14,652 bases of DNA, taken from the NCBI GenBank assembly GCA_934511465.1, contig CAKSWG010000040.1, positions 1 through 14,652 of the forward strand, read 5' to 3'. This DNA is from an uncultured Faecalibacterium sp. (GTDB lineage: Bacteria > Bacillota > Clostridia > Oscillospirales > Ruminococcaceae). Shown piece after piece: positions 1 through 5,704 of this stretch; within the stretch, counting starts at the first letter, position 1; every line of letters starts with the position of its first letter. Position numbers and translations under genes: made by a program. A model generated the notes under the pieces. The model saw only the letters and a list, made by a program, of their open reading frames with translations, made no database searches and was not told the DNA's origin.

Positions 1-2
1 AG

Positions 3-707
3 TTCCCCCGCGGCAAAGTGGCAGCGGAGTGCTGTGCTCTGGGCCTGTGGCAGACCACGACCCAGTACGCATTCTATTACATCGCTGTTGCCATGCTCAC
101 GGGTGCCTTTGGCGGCATCCTGAACAGCACCCAGAGCTTTCTGGGCGTGATCTTTGCCCACTTCATCTACGGCAACGCCGACCGCATGACCCCTGCCAAA
201 ACGCTGGGCTGTGTCATCGGCTTTGCGGGCGTGCTCATCGGCACGCTGGGCAACCACGGCAGCGGCAGCGGCTGGGGCGTGTTCTGCATGATGGCCGCTA
301 CCATCATCTTTACCCTGTCCGGCCCGTGGAACAAATCCGTGACCAAAAAGGCCGACAGTTTTGCCGTCTGCTTCATCAACCTGTTCGTGGGCGGTCTGGC
401 GCTGTTCGTGCTGGGCACCGCACTGGGCGGACGCCTTGGCAGCGTTTCCCCGCTGGGCATCCTTGTGCTGCTGTATCTGGCTTTCATCTGCGGCGCAGGC
501 TACGTGCTGTGGGCCCTGCTGATGAAGAACAACCCCGTCAGCCGCATTGCCATCTTCGGTTTTGTAAACCCGGTGGTCAACGTGCTGCTGAGCGCTGTGC
601 TCAACGGTGAGCCGCTGTTCCGCTGGCAGTATCTGGCGGCACTGGTGTTCGTGTGTGTGGGCATCTGGCTGGTGAACAAGGCCCCCACCAAAAAGGAGGG
701 CAAATGA
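3..707 (+). CDS. EamA/DMT-superfamily transporter, 5' truncated by the window edge
   Basis: This is the C-terminal part (about 235 residues) of a multi-pass inner-membrane permease of the drug/metabolite transporter superfamily. The reading frame is open to the first base, so the real start lies upstream and the GTG at 18 is probably not a start. Visible features are a run of hydrophobic segments (such as VLIGTLGN, LFVGGLALFVLGTALGG, ILVLLYLAFICGAGYVLWALL) and the EamA-type second-repeat signature ending in FGFVNPVVNVLLSAVLNGEP, followed by a last helix and a short basic tail (NKAPTKKEGK). Family members are usually about 300 residues with ten helices, so roughly the last seven are here. Substrate cannot be told from sequence; members export amino acids, metabolites or drugs. 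Its stop overlaps the start of the next gene (ATGA), so the two are co-transcribed and translationally coupled. Confidence 0.85.
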   Translation, partial: FPRGKVAAECCALGLWQTTTQYAFYYIAVAMLTGAFGGILNSTQSFLGVIFAHFIYGNADRMTPAKTLGCVIGFAGVLIGTLGNHGSGSGWGVFCMMAATIIFTLSGPWNKSVTKKADSFAVCFINLFVGGLALFVLGTALGGRLGSVSPLGILVLLYLAFICGAGYVLWALLMKNNPVSRIAIFGFVNPVVNVLLSAVLNGEPLFRWQYLAALVFVCVGIWLVNKAPTKKEGK

Positions 708-1519
708 CCGGCCCCATTTTTGACACCCACACGCACTACAGTGCCCGTGCCTTTGACGCCGACCGCTATCCCCTGCTGGACAGCCTGCCCGGCAAAGGCG
801 TAGTGGGCGTGTGCGAGCAGGCTACCCACTCCGGCGATGCGCCCCATGTATTGGAACTGGCGCACCGGTATCCGTGGGTGGTGGCCGCCATTGGCATCCA
901 CCCGGAAAGTCTGCTTGCCCCGGAGGACTGCGGCGAGGAAGGCCCTGCGCCTACCGTCTCGGTGTACGGCGGCGACTGGGCCGCTGAGATGCGTGCCTTG
1001 GCCCCGTACTACGACGACCCCAAGGTAGTGGCTGTGGGCGAATGCGGGCTGGACTACCACTGGCCTGTGCCCAAGGACGCTCAGCTGGCCATGTTTGAGG
1101 CACACATCCGGCTGGCGCTGGAGCTGGACAAGCCCATCATCGTACACGACCGCAATGCGCACGCCGACGTGTACGCCCTGCTCAAAAAATACCGGCCCAA
1201 GGGCATCGTGCACTGCTATTCCGGCAGCGCCGACGACGCCGTGTGGCTGGCAAAGCAGGGACTGTTCATCGGATTTGGCGGAGCGTGCACCTTCAAGGGT
1301 GCCAAGCGGGCGGCAAAGGCCATCAGCGCCCTGCCGCTGGAAAGCATCGTGCTGGAAACGGACTGCCCTTACATGGCACCGGAACCGGTGCGCGGTACCC
1401 GCTGTGACAGCTCCCTCATCCGCTATGTGGGCGAGTATATCGCCCAGCTGCGGGGCATCCCGGCCGAAGAGGTGTTCCGCACCACAGCCGAAAATGCCCG
1501 CCGGATATACGGGCTGTGA
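704..1519 (+). CDS. TatD-family metal-dependent hydrolase (putative deoxyribonuclease)
   Basis: The 271-residue protein is a TIM-barrel amidohydrolase-type enzyme of the TatD family, which in characterised members is a metal-dependent 3'-5' DNase or RNase in the cytoplasm. Motifs in order: FDTHTH at the N-terminus (metal ligands H9 and H11), GIHPE near 65, GECGLDYHW near 112 (Glu ligand), IVHDRNAH near 144, VHCYSGS near 166 and ETDCPYMAP near 219. Length matches the family (about 255-270). I chose the ATG at 704 because it starts directly at the conserved FDTHTH region, has AAAAGGAGGG in front, and overlaps the previous stop; an ATG 51 bases further upstream has no such support. The family often reads ETDSPYLAP where this one has Cys for Ser and Met for Leu; a Cys at that place is a small departure. 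Exact substrate is unknown, and its link to the upstream permease is only positional. Confidence 0.93.
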   Translation: MTGPIFDTHTHYSARAFDADRYPLLDSLPGKGVVGVCEQATHSGDAPHVLELAHRYPWVVAAIGIHPESLLAPEDCGEEGPAPTVSVYGGDWAAEMRALAPYYDDPKVVAVGECGLDYHWPVPKDAQLAMFEAHIRLALELDKPIIVHDRNAHADVYALLKKYRPKGIVHCYSGSADDAVWLAKQGLFIGFGGACTFKGAKRAAKAISALPLESIVLETDCPYMAPEPVRGTRCDSSLIRYVGEYIAQLRGIPAEEVFRTTAENARRIYGL

Positions 1520-1607
1520 TCCGTTTTTCGCAAGTTGCACAGGTTTTTCCATGTGCTTCTGTATAAATCAACAATCAAAATCCAAACTGTTATAAGGAGA
1601 ACCTACC

Positions 1608-1841
1608 ATGAAAGCACGTATCCCCAAACACCGCGAGTTCATCATCAACTTCCCCGACAGCATCGACCAGAACAAGGCCAACGAGGGCTGGGCAAAGTTG
1701 CAGCAGATCGTGGAGGACTACAAGAAGGCCCACAACGGTGCTTCCGTCTACGCCCCCACCTTCATCGAGGATTGCGAGCCCGAGGTCAAGAAGCTGCAAG
1801 AAGAGTACGGCTTCGAGTACACGGTTGAATACGTTCAGTAA
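1608..1841 (+). CDS. Small conserved-looking protein of unknown function (77 aa)
   Basis: I do not recognise this family. The gene has a clear ribosome binding site (AAGGAG seven bases before the ATG), codon use like its neighbours, and its own strong terminator 12 bases after the stop, which together argue for a real gene. The protein is soluble, without signal peptide or membrane segment. It is rich in charged residues and has a likely helix (WAKLQQIVEDYKKAH), a short hydrophobic strand (SVYAPTFIED) and a second charged helix (EPEVKKLQEEY) ending in an aromatic strand (GFEYTVEYV). One Cys is present. An alpha-beta mini-domain is plausible. It lies 88 bases after tatD, and a weak TATAAA box at 1562-1567 could give it a separate promoter, but no good -35 goes with it. 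Confidence 0.8.
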   Translation: MKARIPKHREFIINFPDSIDQNKANEGWAKLQQIVEDYKKAHNGASVYAPTFIEDCEPEVKKLQEEYGFEYTVEYVQ

Positions 1842-1852
1842 TTTTCGGAAGT

Positions 1853-1890
1853 AAAAATCCCCTCTGTGCGGATGCACGGAGGGGATTTTT
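1853..1890. terminator. Bidirectional intrinsic terminator between convergent genes
   Basis: A 17-base arm (1853-1869) pairs with its partner (1874-1890) around a GGAT loop, with one G-U pair. The outer part is five A on the left and five T on the right, so each strand ends in a U-tract. It can stop the + strand small gene (stop at 1841) and the - strand transporter operon (stop at 1921). Confidence 0.93.
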
Positions 1891-1920
1891 GTTTTTCTTT
1901 GGTTACACCGCAGAGCCCTT

Positions 1921-2739
1921 TTACTGCTCCACTTTGCTCAGCAGAATGCGGTCATTGTCCAGATTCTTGCCGGCATTCTCGCGGAACTTTTCCAGCAGGT
2001 CGTCCACGGTCATTTTACTGCGCGCTTCGCCCTTTACATCAAACACGATGCGGCCCGCATCCATCATCAGGGTGCGGTTGCCCAGTTCCAGCGCCTGATG
2101 CATGTTGTGGGTGACCATCAGGCAGGTGATCTTCTTTTCGGCCACGATGCTCTTGGTCAGCTCCAGCACCTTTTCGGCGGTGGCGGGGTCCAGCGCTGCG
2201 GTGTGCTCGTCCAGCAGCAGCAGCTTGGGGGTGACCAACGTTGCCATGAGCAAAGTCAGCGCCTGCCGCTGGCCGCCGGAAAGCAGTCCCACCGGCTGCT
2301 TCATGCGGTCCTCAAGGCCCATATCCAGCAGCGCCAGCTTTTCGCGGAACACTTCCTTGTCCTTGCGGGAGATGCGGGAGAAGATGGCGTGGGGTGCGGT
2401 GCCGGCACGCAGATAGGCCAGCGCAAGGTTTTCCTCAATGGTCATGTTGGGTGCGGTGCCCTTGAGCGGGTCCTGAAACAGGTGGCCGATGACCTTGCTG
2501 CGCTGGTGCTCCGGCTCAAAGGTAATATCCTGTCCACCCAGCAGGATGCTGCCCTCGTCGGCGATGAAGCCGCCGGTGATGGCGTTGAACAGGGTGGATT
2601 TGCCCGCGCCGTTGGAGCCCACGATGGTGGCAAAGTCCCCGGCTTCCATGTGCAGGCTGACGCCGTTCAGGGCCACTTTTTCATTGACCGTGCCGGGGTT
2701 GAAGGTCTTGTGCAGATCGTTCAGCTGAAGCATTTCCAT
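1921..2739 (-). CDS. trpZ: ABC transporter ATP-binding protein, TrpX-system type (COG1101)
   Basis: The 272-residue cytoplasmic ATPase powers the importer encoded with the next two genes. Seen in order: Walker A GSNGAGKST (41-49), Q-loop Gln near 89 (HLFQDP), signature LSGGQ (153-157), Walker B LLLLDE (173-178) and switch His 211 (VTHNMHQ). After Walker B it reads DEHTAALDP rather than the common DEPTSALDP; as I know the family, DEHTAALDP is typical of the COG1101 ATPases that go with COG2984 binding proteins and COG4120 permeases. The start ATG follows the permease stop by one base, and its binding site AAGGAGGAAAAG lies inside the permease gene end, so the two are translationally coupled. 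The name trpZ is given by analogy with streptococcal trpXYZ and rests on the tryptophan T-box upstream, not on the ATPase itself. Confidence 0.92.
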   Translation of the reverse strand: MEMLQLNDLHKTFNPGTVNEKVALNGVSLHMEAGDFATIVGSNGAGKSTLFNAITGGFIADEGSILLGGQDITFEPEHQRSKVIGHLFQDPLKGTAPNMTIEENLALAYLRAGTAPHAIFSRISRKDKEVFREKLALLDMGLEDRMKQPVGLLSGGQRQALTLLMATLVTPKLLLLDEHTAALDPATAEKVLELTKSIVAEKKITCLMVTHNMHQALELGNRTLMMDAGRIVFDVKGEARSKMTVDDLLEKFRENAGKNLDNDRILLSKVEQ

Positions 2740-2740
2740 C

Positions 2741-3685
2741 TTACTTTTCCTCCTTGCCGGTAGTCACGCGGCGGCGGCAGGCCCCATGCTTGCGCTGCTC
2801 AAAGGCGATTTTTTCCTTGATGGCCGGCATCGAAATGGCAATGGCCACGATGATGGCAGACACCAGCTTCATGGCGGCGGCGGGCACATTGAAGCGCAGC
2901 GCCACAGCCACGATAAAACGGTACAGGCAGCTGCCGAACACCACGCCGATGATGCGGCGCAGCATGGTGCGCTTGCCAAGTAATGTCTCGCCGATGATGA
3001 GGGAAGCCAGTGCGATGGTCACCATGCCGGTGCCCACATTGATATCGCAGCTCTTCTGATACTGCGCCAGCAGGCCGCCGGAGAGGGCGCACAATGCGCC
3101 GGAAACGCACAGGCCCACCGTGATGGTGAAGGCCGGGTTGATGCTGGAAGCACGCACCATAGCAGCGTTGTCACCGGTGGCGCGGATGGACAGGCCCAGC
3201 CGGGTGCCGAGGAAGCCCAGCATCGCCGCACCGGCAAGCAGGATCATAGCCAGCGCGATGGCCAGCTTATACCAGCCGCCAAGGAAGCTCAGCGAGCTCT
3301 TTGCCAGCGAGAAAACAGTGTCGGTCTTGACCAGCGACATGGTGGAGGAAAAGCCCATCACGGCCAGATTGATGGTGTAAAGGCCGGTGTTGACGATGAT
3401 GCCTGCCATGATGCTCTCCACGCCAAGCCGGGTCTGCAAAAAGGCCGTGACAAAGCCGGAGCACACACCTGCCGCCATGGCTGCAACAAGTGCCAGAATG
3501 GGGTGGCCGGTCAAAGCCACCTGACAGGCTACTGCGCAGCCCAATGTGAAGCAGCCGTCGGTGGACAGGTCTGCAATGTTCAGGATGGAATAGCTCAGGA
3601 ACAGTGCCAGCGCCACCAGGGCATAGATACAGCCCAGTTCCAGCGCCGTCTGTAGGACGTTGAGCGAAAAGATACTCGCCAGCAT
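2741..3685 (-). CDS. trpY: ABC transporter permease, TrpX-system type (COG4120)
   Basis: This is a 314-residue inner-membrane permease of the branched-chain/sugar permease fold (BPD_transp_2). It has about eight to nine hydrophobic segments, starting with LQTALELGCIYALVALALF, and the cytoplasmic coupling motif LSIRATGDNAAMVRASSIN near the middle, which is diagnostic for the fold. The C-terminal tail is basic (EQRKHGACRRR). I chose the ATG at 3685 because AAAGGAG precedes it by seven bases and the protein then begins directly with the first hydrophobic region; the frame is open a further 22 codons upstream without a binding site. It partners the ATPase one base downstream and the lipoprotein 465 bases upstream. 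That wide, hairpin-filled gap is unusual inside such an operon. The substrate, tryptophan, is inferred from the T-box. Confidence 0.9.
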   Translation of the reverse strand: MLASIFSLNVLQTALELGCIYALVALALFLSYSILNIADLSTDGCFTLGCAVACQVALTGHPILALVAAMAAGVCSGFVTAFLQTRLGVESIMAGIIVNTGLYTINLAVMGFSSTMSLVKTDTVFSLAKSSLSFLGGWYKLAIALAMILLAGAAMLGFLGTRLGLSIRATGDNAAMVRASSINPAFTITVGLCVSGALCALSGGLLAQYQKSCDINVGTGMVTIALASLIIGETLLGKRTMLRRIIGVVFGSCLYRFIVAVALRFNVPAAAMKLVSAIIVAIAISMPAIKEKIAFEQRKHGACRRRVTTGKEEK

Positions 3686-3778
3686 GTGTGTGCTCCTTTT
3701 ATATTTTTTGAGTGGACGATTTAAAATGGCCTCCGCTTGCGCTCTGGCCATATTCAGCGGAAAAACCTTTATAATTTC

Positions 3779-3814
3779 GGCATACCGGAGCGTCTGCGGA
3801 CGCTCCGGTATGCC
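3779..3814. repeat. Perfect 16-bp inverted repeat with a four-base loop
   Basis: GGCATACCGGAGCGTC at 3779-3794 is exactly complementary to 3799-3814, with loop TGCG between. A short T-run follows on the + strand (ATTTTC) but none follows directly on the - strand, so it is not a standard terminator for the transporter mRNA. It could be an mRNA processing or stability element, or a protein-binding palindrome. Confidence 0.85.
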
Positions 3815-3934
3815 ATTTTCACGAGTGGGGTCGTAAAGGGAAGCGGGCTCGACACTTTGCGCTTGAGCCGGAAGCTTTCCCGCTATGCCAAGGGCTCTCC
3901 CTTTGAGGAAAGACTTCCCCCGCGCCGGGACAGA

Positions 3935-4143
3935 TTCTCCCCGCGCCGGGGAGAAATGTCACCACAGGTGACAAAGAGAGGAACAGATGTCGCGCAGCGA
4001 CAAAAGGGGGAATCTGGCATCGCGCAGCGATGACTGAGAGGGCAAGGATGCTGACCTTGTGCAGCAGACCGCTTTCCTCAGAACCGCCAAAAGCTCCCCC
4101 TTTCGGAGGAGCTGGCAAAACCGTCAGGTTTTGACTGAGAGGG
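3935..4143 (+). repeat. Cluster of two-hairpin repeat modules ending in GAGAGG-type tails
   Basis: Several degenerate copies of one module lie side by side. A full module is a CT-rich hairpin, then a short hairpin of variable sequence, then a tail like ACTGAGAGGG. Copy 1: TTCTCCCCG/CGGGGAGAA (3935-3955), TGTCACC/GGTGACA (3957-3973), tail AAGAGAGG. Copy 2, only the second half: TGTCGC/GCGACA (3988-4002), tail AAAAGGGGG. Copy 3, second half: CATCGC/GCGATG (4018-4032), tail ACTGAGAGGGC. Copy 4: AGCTCCCCC/GGAGGAGCT (4092-4113), CAAAACC/GGTTTTG (4116-4133), tail ACTGAGAGGG. The last tail ends 7 bases from the stop codon of the binding-protein gene on the other strand. The same module occurs in a pair at 9975-10115. 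Confidence 0.75.
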
Positions 4144-4150
4144 TTCTTTT

Positions 4151-5248
4151 TTAAGAGAAGTTCTCTGCCGTGGTCACTTCCACGATCTCGGTGCAGTAGG
4201 GCTTGAAGGCTTCCTTCACGGTGTCGAGGTCCAGACCCAGTGCTTCGCAGGTCTCGGTGTTGATGGTCACGATGCCGTTATCAAAGGTCTGGTACGGCAG
4301 GTCGGCCGTGGTCTTGCCCTCGCACAGCAGCTCGGCCACCATGTCGGCAGTGGCTTCGCCCAGCTGGACGTAATCCACGCCGTAGCCCACGAAGGCACCG
4401 TTCAGTGCAAAGCTGTCGGCACCGGTGTAGTGCTGGACGCCTGCCTCGGTAAAGGTCTCGTAGATGGACAGTTCTGCGGTCATGACGGTGTTATCGGTGG
4501 GGGTGAACACGGCCTTGACACCGGAAGCGATCAGGGCTTCGGCAGCCATCTGCACCTCGGCGGTGGTGGTGCCGTTCTTCTCAATGTACTTGATGCCATT
4601 CTTATCGCAGAAAGCCTTGGCGTCTGCAATGGCCTGCGTGGAGGAATCCTGACTCAGGTCGTACAGCAGGCCGATGGTGTCAATGTCCGGGTTGACAGCG
4701 GTGATCAGGTTCATGATGGCATCGGTGTTCAGCGCATCGGAGGTGCCGGTAATGTTCTCCTCGCCGTCAAAACCAGCGGCGGCGGGGTCGGTAACGGCGG
4801 AGTAGACAACGGGAATGTCGGTGTCCTCCACAGCAGCCAGCATGGTTGCGGCGGTGGGGGTAGCCACAGCCACGATCACATCCACGCCGTCACCTACGAG
4901 GTCGGCGCCGATCTGGTTCAGGTTGGACTGGTCAGCCTGTGCGTTGGCATAATAATCGGCATAATCAAAGGTGACGCCCTTCTCGGCGCCCAGCTCATCC
5001 AGACGGCTCTCCACGGAAGCCACGATCTGGTTCAGAGAGGCGTGGTCCACGTAGTTCACGATGCCCACCTTGAAGGTCTGGCCGCCCTCGGCTGCGGCAG
5101 AAGCAGCAGCGGAAGAAGCGGTGGACGATGCAGCCGCGGTGCCGGAAGCAGAGCTGCCGCAGCCGGTAAATGCCAGTGCGGAAGCAGCGGAAGCGGCCAG
5201 AGCGGCCTTGAGGAAGATGCGGCGAGAGATCATAGTAGCGTTTTTCAT
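4151..5248 (-). CDS. trpX: ABC transporter substrate-binding lipoprotein, TrpX-type (COG2984)
   Basis: A 365-residue lipoprotein that captures the substrate outside the membrane and hands it to the permease. The signal peptide is MKNATMISRRIFLKAALAAS..., with lipobox AFTGC and acylated Cys 30. A Ser/Ala-rich flexible linker follows to about residue 55. The mature domain opens with KVGIVNYVDHASLNQIV, the strand-helix start typical of COG2984 proteins, and has the two-lobed periplasmic-binding layout, with VDVIVAVATPTAATM and VKAVFTPTDNTVM at the lobe-hinge positions. The start ATG has AAAGGAG nine bases upstream and is the first gene after the T-box leader. The SRRIFLK stretch in the signal matches the twin-arginine consensus, which is unusual for an ABC lipoprotein. 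Fold and role are secure; tryptophan as the substrate is inferred from the leader. Confidence 0.92.
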   Translation of the reverse strand: MKNATMISRRIFLKAALAASAASALAFTGCGSSASGTAAASSTASSAAASAAAEGGQTFKVGIVNYVDHASLNQIVASVESRLDELGAEKGVTFDYADYYANAQADQSNLNQIGADLVGDGVDVIVAVATPTAATMLAAVEDTDIPVVYSAVTDPAAAGFDGEENITGTSDALNTDAIMNLITAVNPDIDTIGLLYDLSQDSSTQAIADAKAFCDKNGIKYIEKNGTTTAEVQMAAEALIASGVKAVFTPTDNTVMTAELSIYETFTEAGVQHYTGADSFALNGAFVGYGVDYVQLGEATADMVAELLCEGKTTADLPYQTFDNGIVTINTETCEALGLDLDTVKEAFKPYCTEIVEVTTAENFS

Positions 5249-5299
5249 AATAAATAACTCCTTTCCCGGAGCGGGCGGCCCATAAATTTCAAATAAAAA

Positions 5300-5325
5300 G
5301 ACCCGCTCCCTTTGCGGGACGGGCC
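5300..5325 (-). terminator. Second terminator-like hairpin after the T-box terminator
   Basis: On the mRNA strand GGCCCGTCCC pairs with GGGAGCGGGTC (one bulged G, one G-U) across a GCAAA loop, followed by CTTTTTATTT. It lies 15 bases after the U-tract of the T-box terminator and about 50 bases before the trpX start, so transcripts that escape the first hairpin meet a second one. Confidence 0.75.
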
Positions 5326-5330
5326 TTATA

Positions 5331-5616
5331 AAGAAAAACGACCCTGTCCCTGTGTGTTATCCACAAGGACAGGATCGGTAAAATTCGATTCTGCGGTGCC
5401 ACCTTGCTTGCCCTGTTTTGCAAAATGCAGAGCCTCTCACGGAGAGCCAACACTCCCCTGTCCTGTAACGGAGACTTCCGTCCAAAGCTACTAAGGCTTG
5501 CTGCCCGTTTGCCCGGCCCTCGGCGGCCCACGAAGCTCTGCCCCGCTCTCGCCCGTTTTCACTGTCCGGGCTCACTGAAGATGCGCTGTGCAGGTTCTCT
5601 TCCGCCTCATCGGTTT
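5331..5616 (-). ncRNA. T-box riboswitch, tryptophan specifier, transcription-attenuation type
   Basis: The leader senses uncharged tRNA and controls the transporter behind it. The conserved bulge UGGCACC is at 5401-5395. Antiterminator pairing is complete: A1 CAAGG (5406-5402) with CCTTG (5368-5364), and A2 GCAGAATCG (5394-5386) with CGATCCTGT (5377-5369), 8 of 9 pairs. The competing terminator uses the same downstream bases. Stem I closes with GGCGG (5606-5602) and CCGCC (5526-5522). Directly before that arm, separated by one G, is UGG (5530-5528), the tryptophan codon, in the specifier position. A distal hairpin GCCCG...CGGGC lies in between. The variable base of the bulge is C, which would pair with a G discriminator base, as bacterial tRNA-Trp has. 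The 5' end is estimated from the promoter. Confidence 0.93.
5340..5376 (-). terminator. T-box intrinsic terminator
   Basis: Arm 5376-5362 (GATCCTGTCCTTGTG) pairs over 15 positions with arm 5354-5340, with two G-U pairs and a short loop, and is followed by GTTTTTCTT. Its 5' arm contains the 3' halves of both antiterminator helices (CCTTG and CGATCCTGT), so the two structures exclude each other, as expected for a T-box that works by transcription attenuation. Confidence 0.93.
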
Positions 5617-5622
5617 GATTGC

Positions 5623-5650
5623 ATTATACACTTTATCGGCATAAAGTCAA
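5623..5650 (-). promoter_or_regulatory. Promoter of the T-box leader and transporter operon
   Basis: TTGACT at 5650-5645 and a perfect TATAAT at 5628-5623 are separated by 16 bases, so transcription should start near 5616, just before the T-box Stem I. The spacing and boxes fit the vegetative sigma factor. The promoter lies 55 bases after the yfhO stop, where I see no terminator for yfhO, so some read-through is possible. Confidence 0.9.
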
Positions 5651-5704
5651 GAGGAAATTTCAAATTTTTCTTTTTTCTGCGTTGCAAAGTCGTTCTTCCG
5701 CGCG

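Larger units (their letters stand above)
3686..4150. other. 465-base gene-free gap within the transporter locus, full of hairpins
   Basis: No credible gene lies here; the short open frames have no binding site or recognisable protein. On the mRNA strand (-) it holds, from the binding-protein stop onward, a cluster of two-hairpin modules (3935-4143), a long imperfect hairpin (3838-3881: GGGAAGC pairs with GCTTTCCC and GGCTC with GAGCC), a perfect 16-bp hairpin (3779-3814) and a small ATGGCC/GGCCAT hairpin near 3726-3752. I see no good promoter for the permease, so it probably depends on read-through from the T-box promoter, and these hairpins may lower or process the downstream message. Confidence 0.75.

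Noticed and set aside
1535..1567. TTGCAC ... TATAAA as promoter of the 77-residue gene
   Set aside because: The spacing is 21 bases, too long for a normal promoter, and no better -35 is present; kept only as a remark in the gene entry.
3737..4033. 98-codon open frame in the gap between trpX and the permease gene
   Set aside because: It runs through several hairpin repeats, has no ribosome binding site and no domain, so it is treated as non-coding.
5249..5704. Short open frames in the trpX leader on both strands
   Set aside because: The region is fully explained by promoter, T-box and terminator structures.
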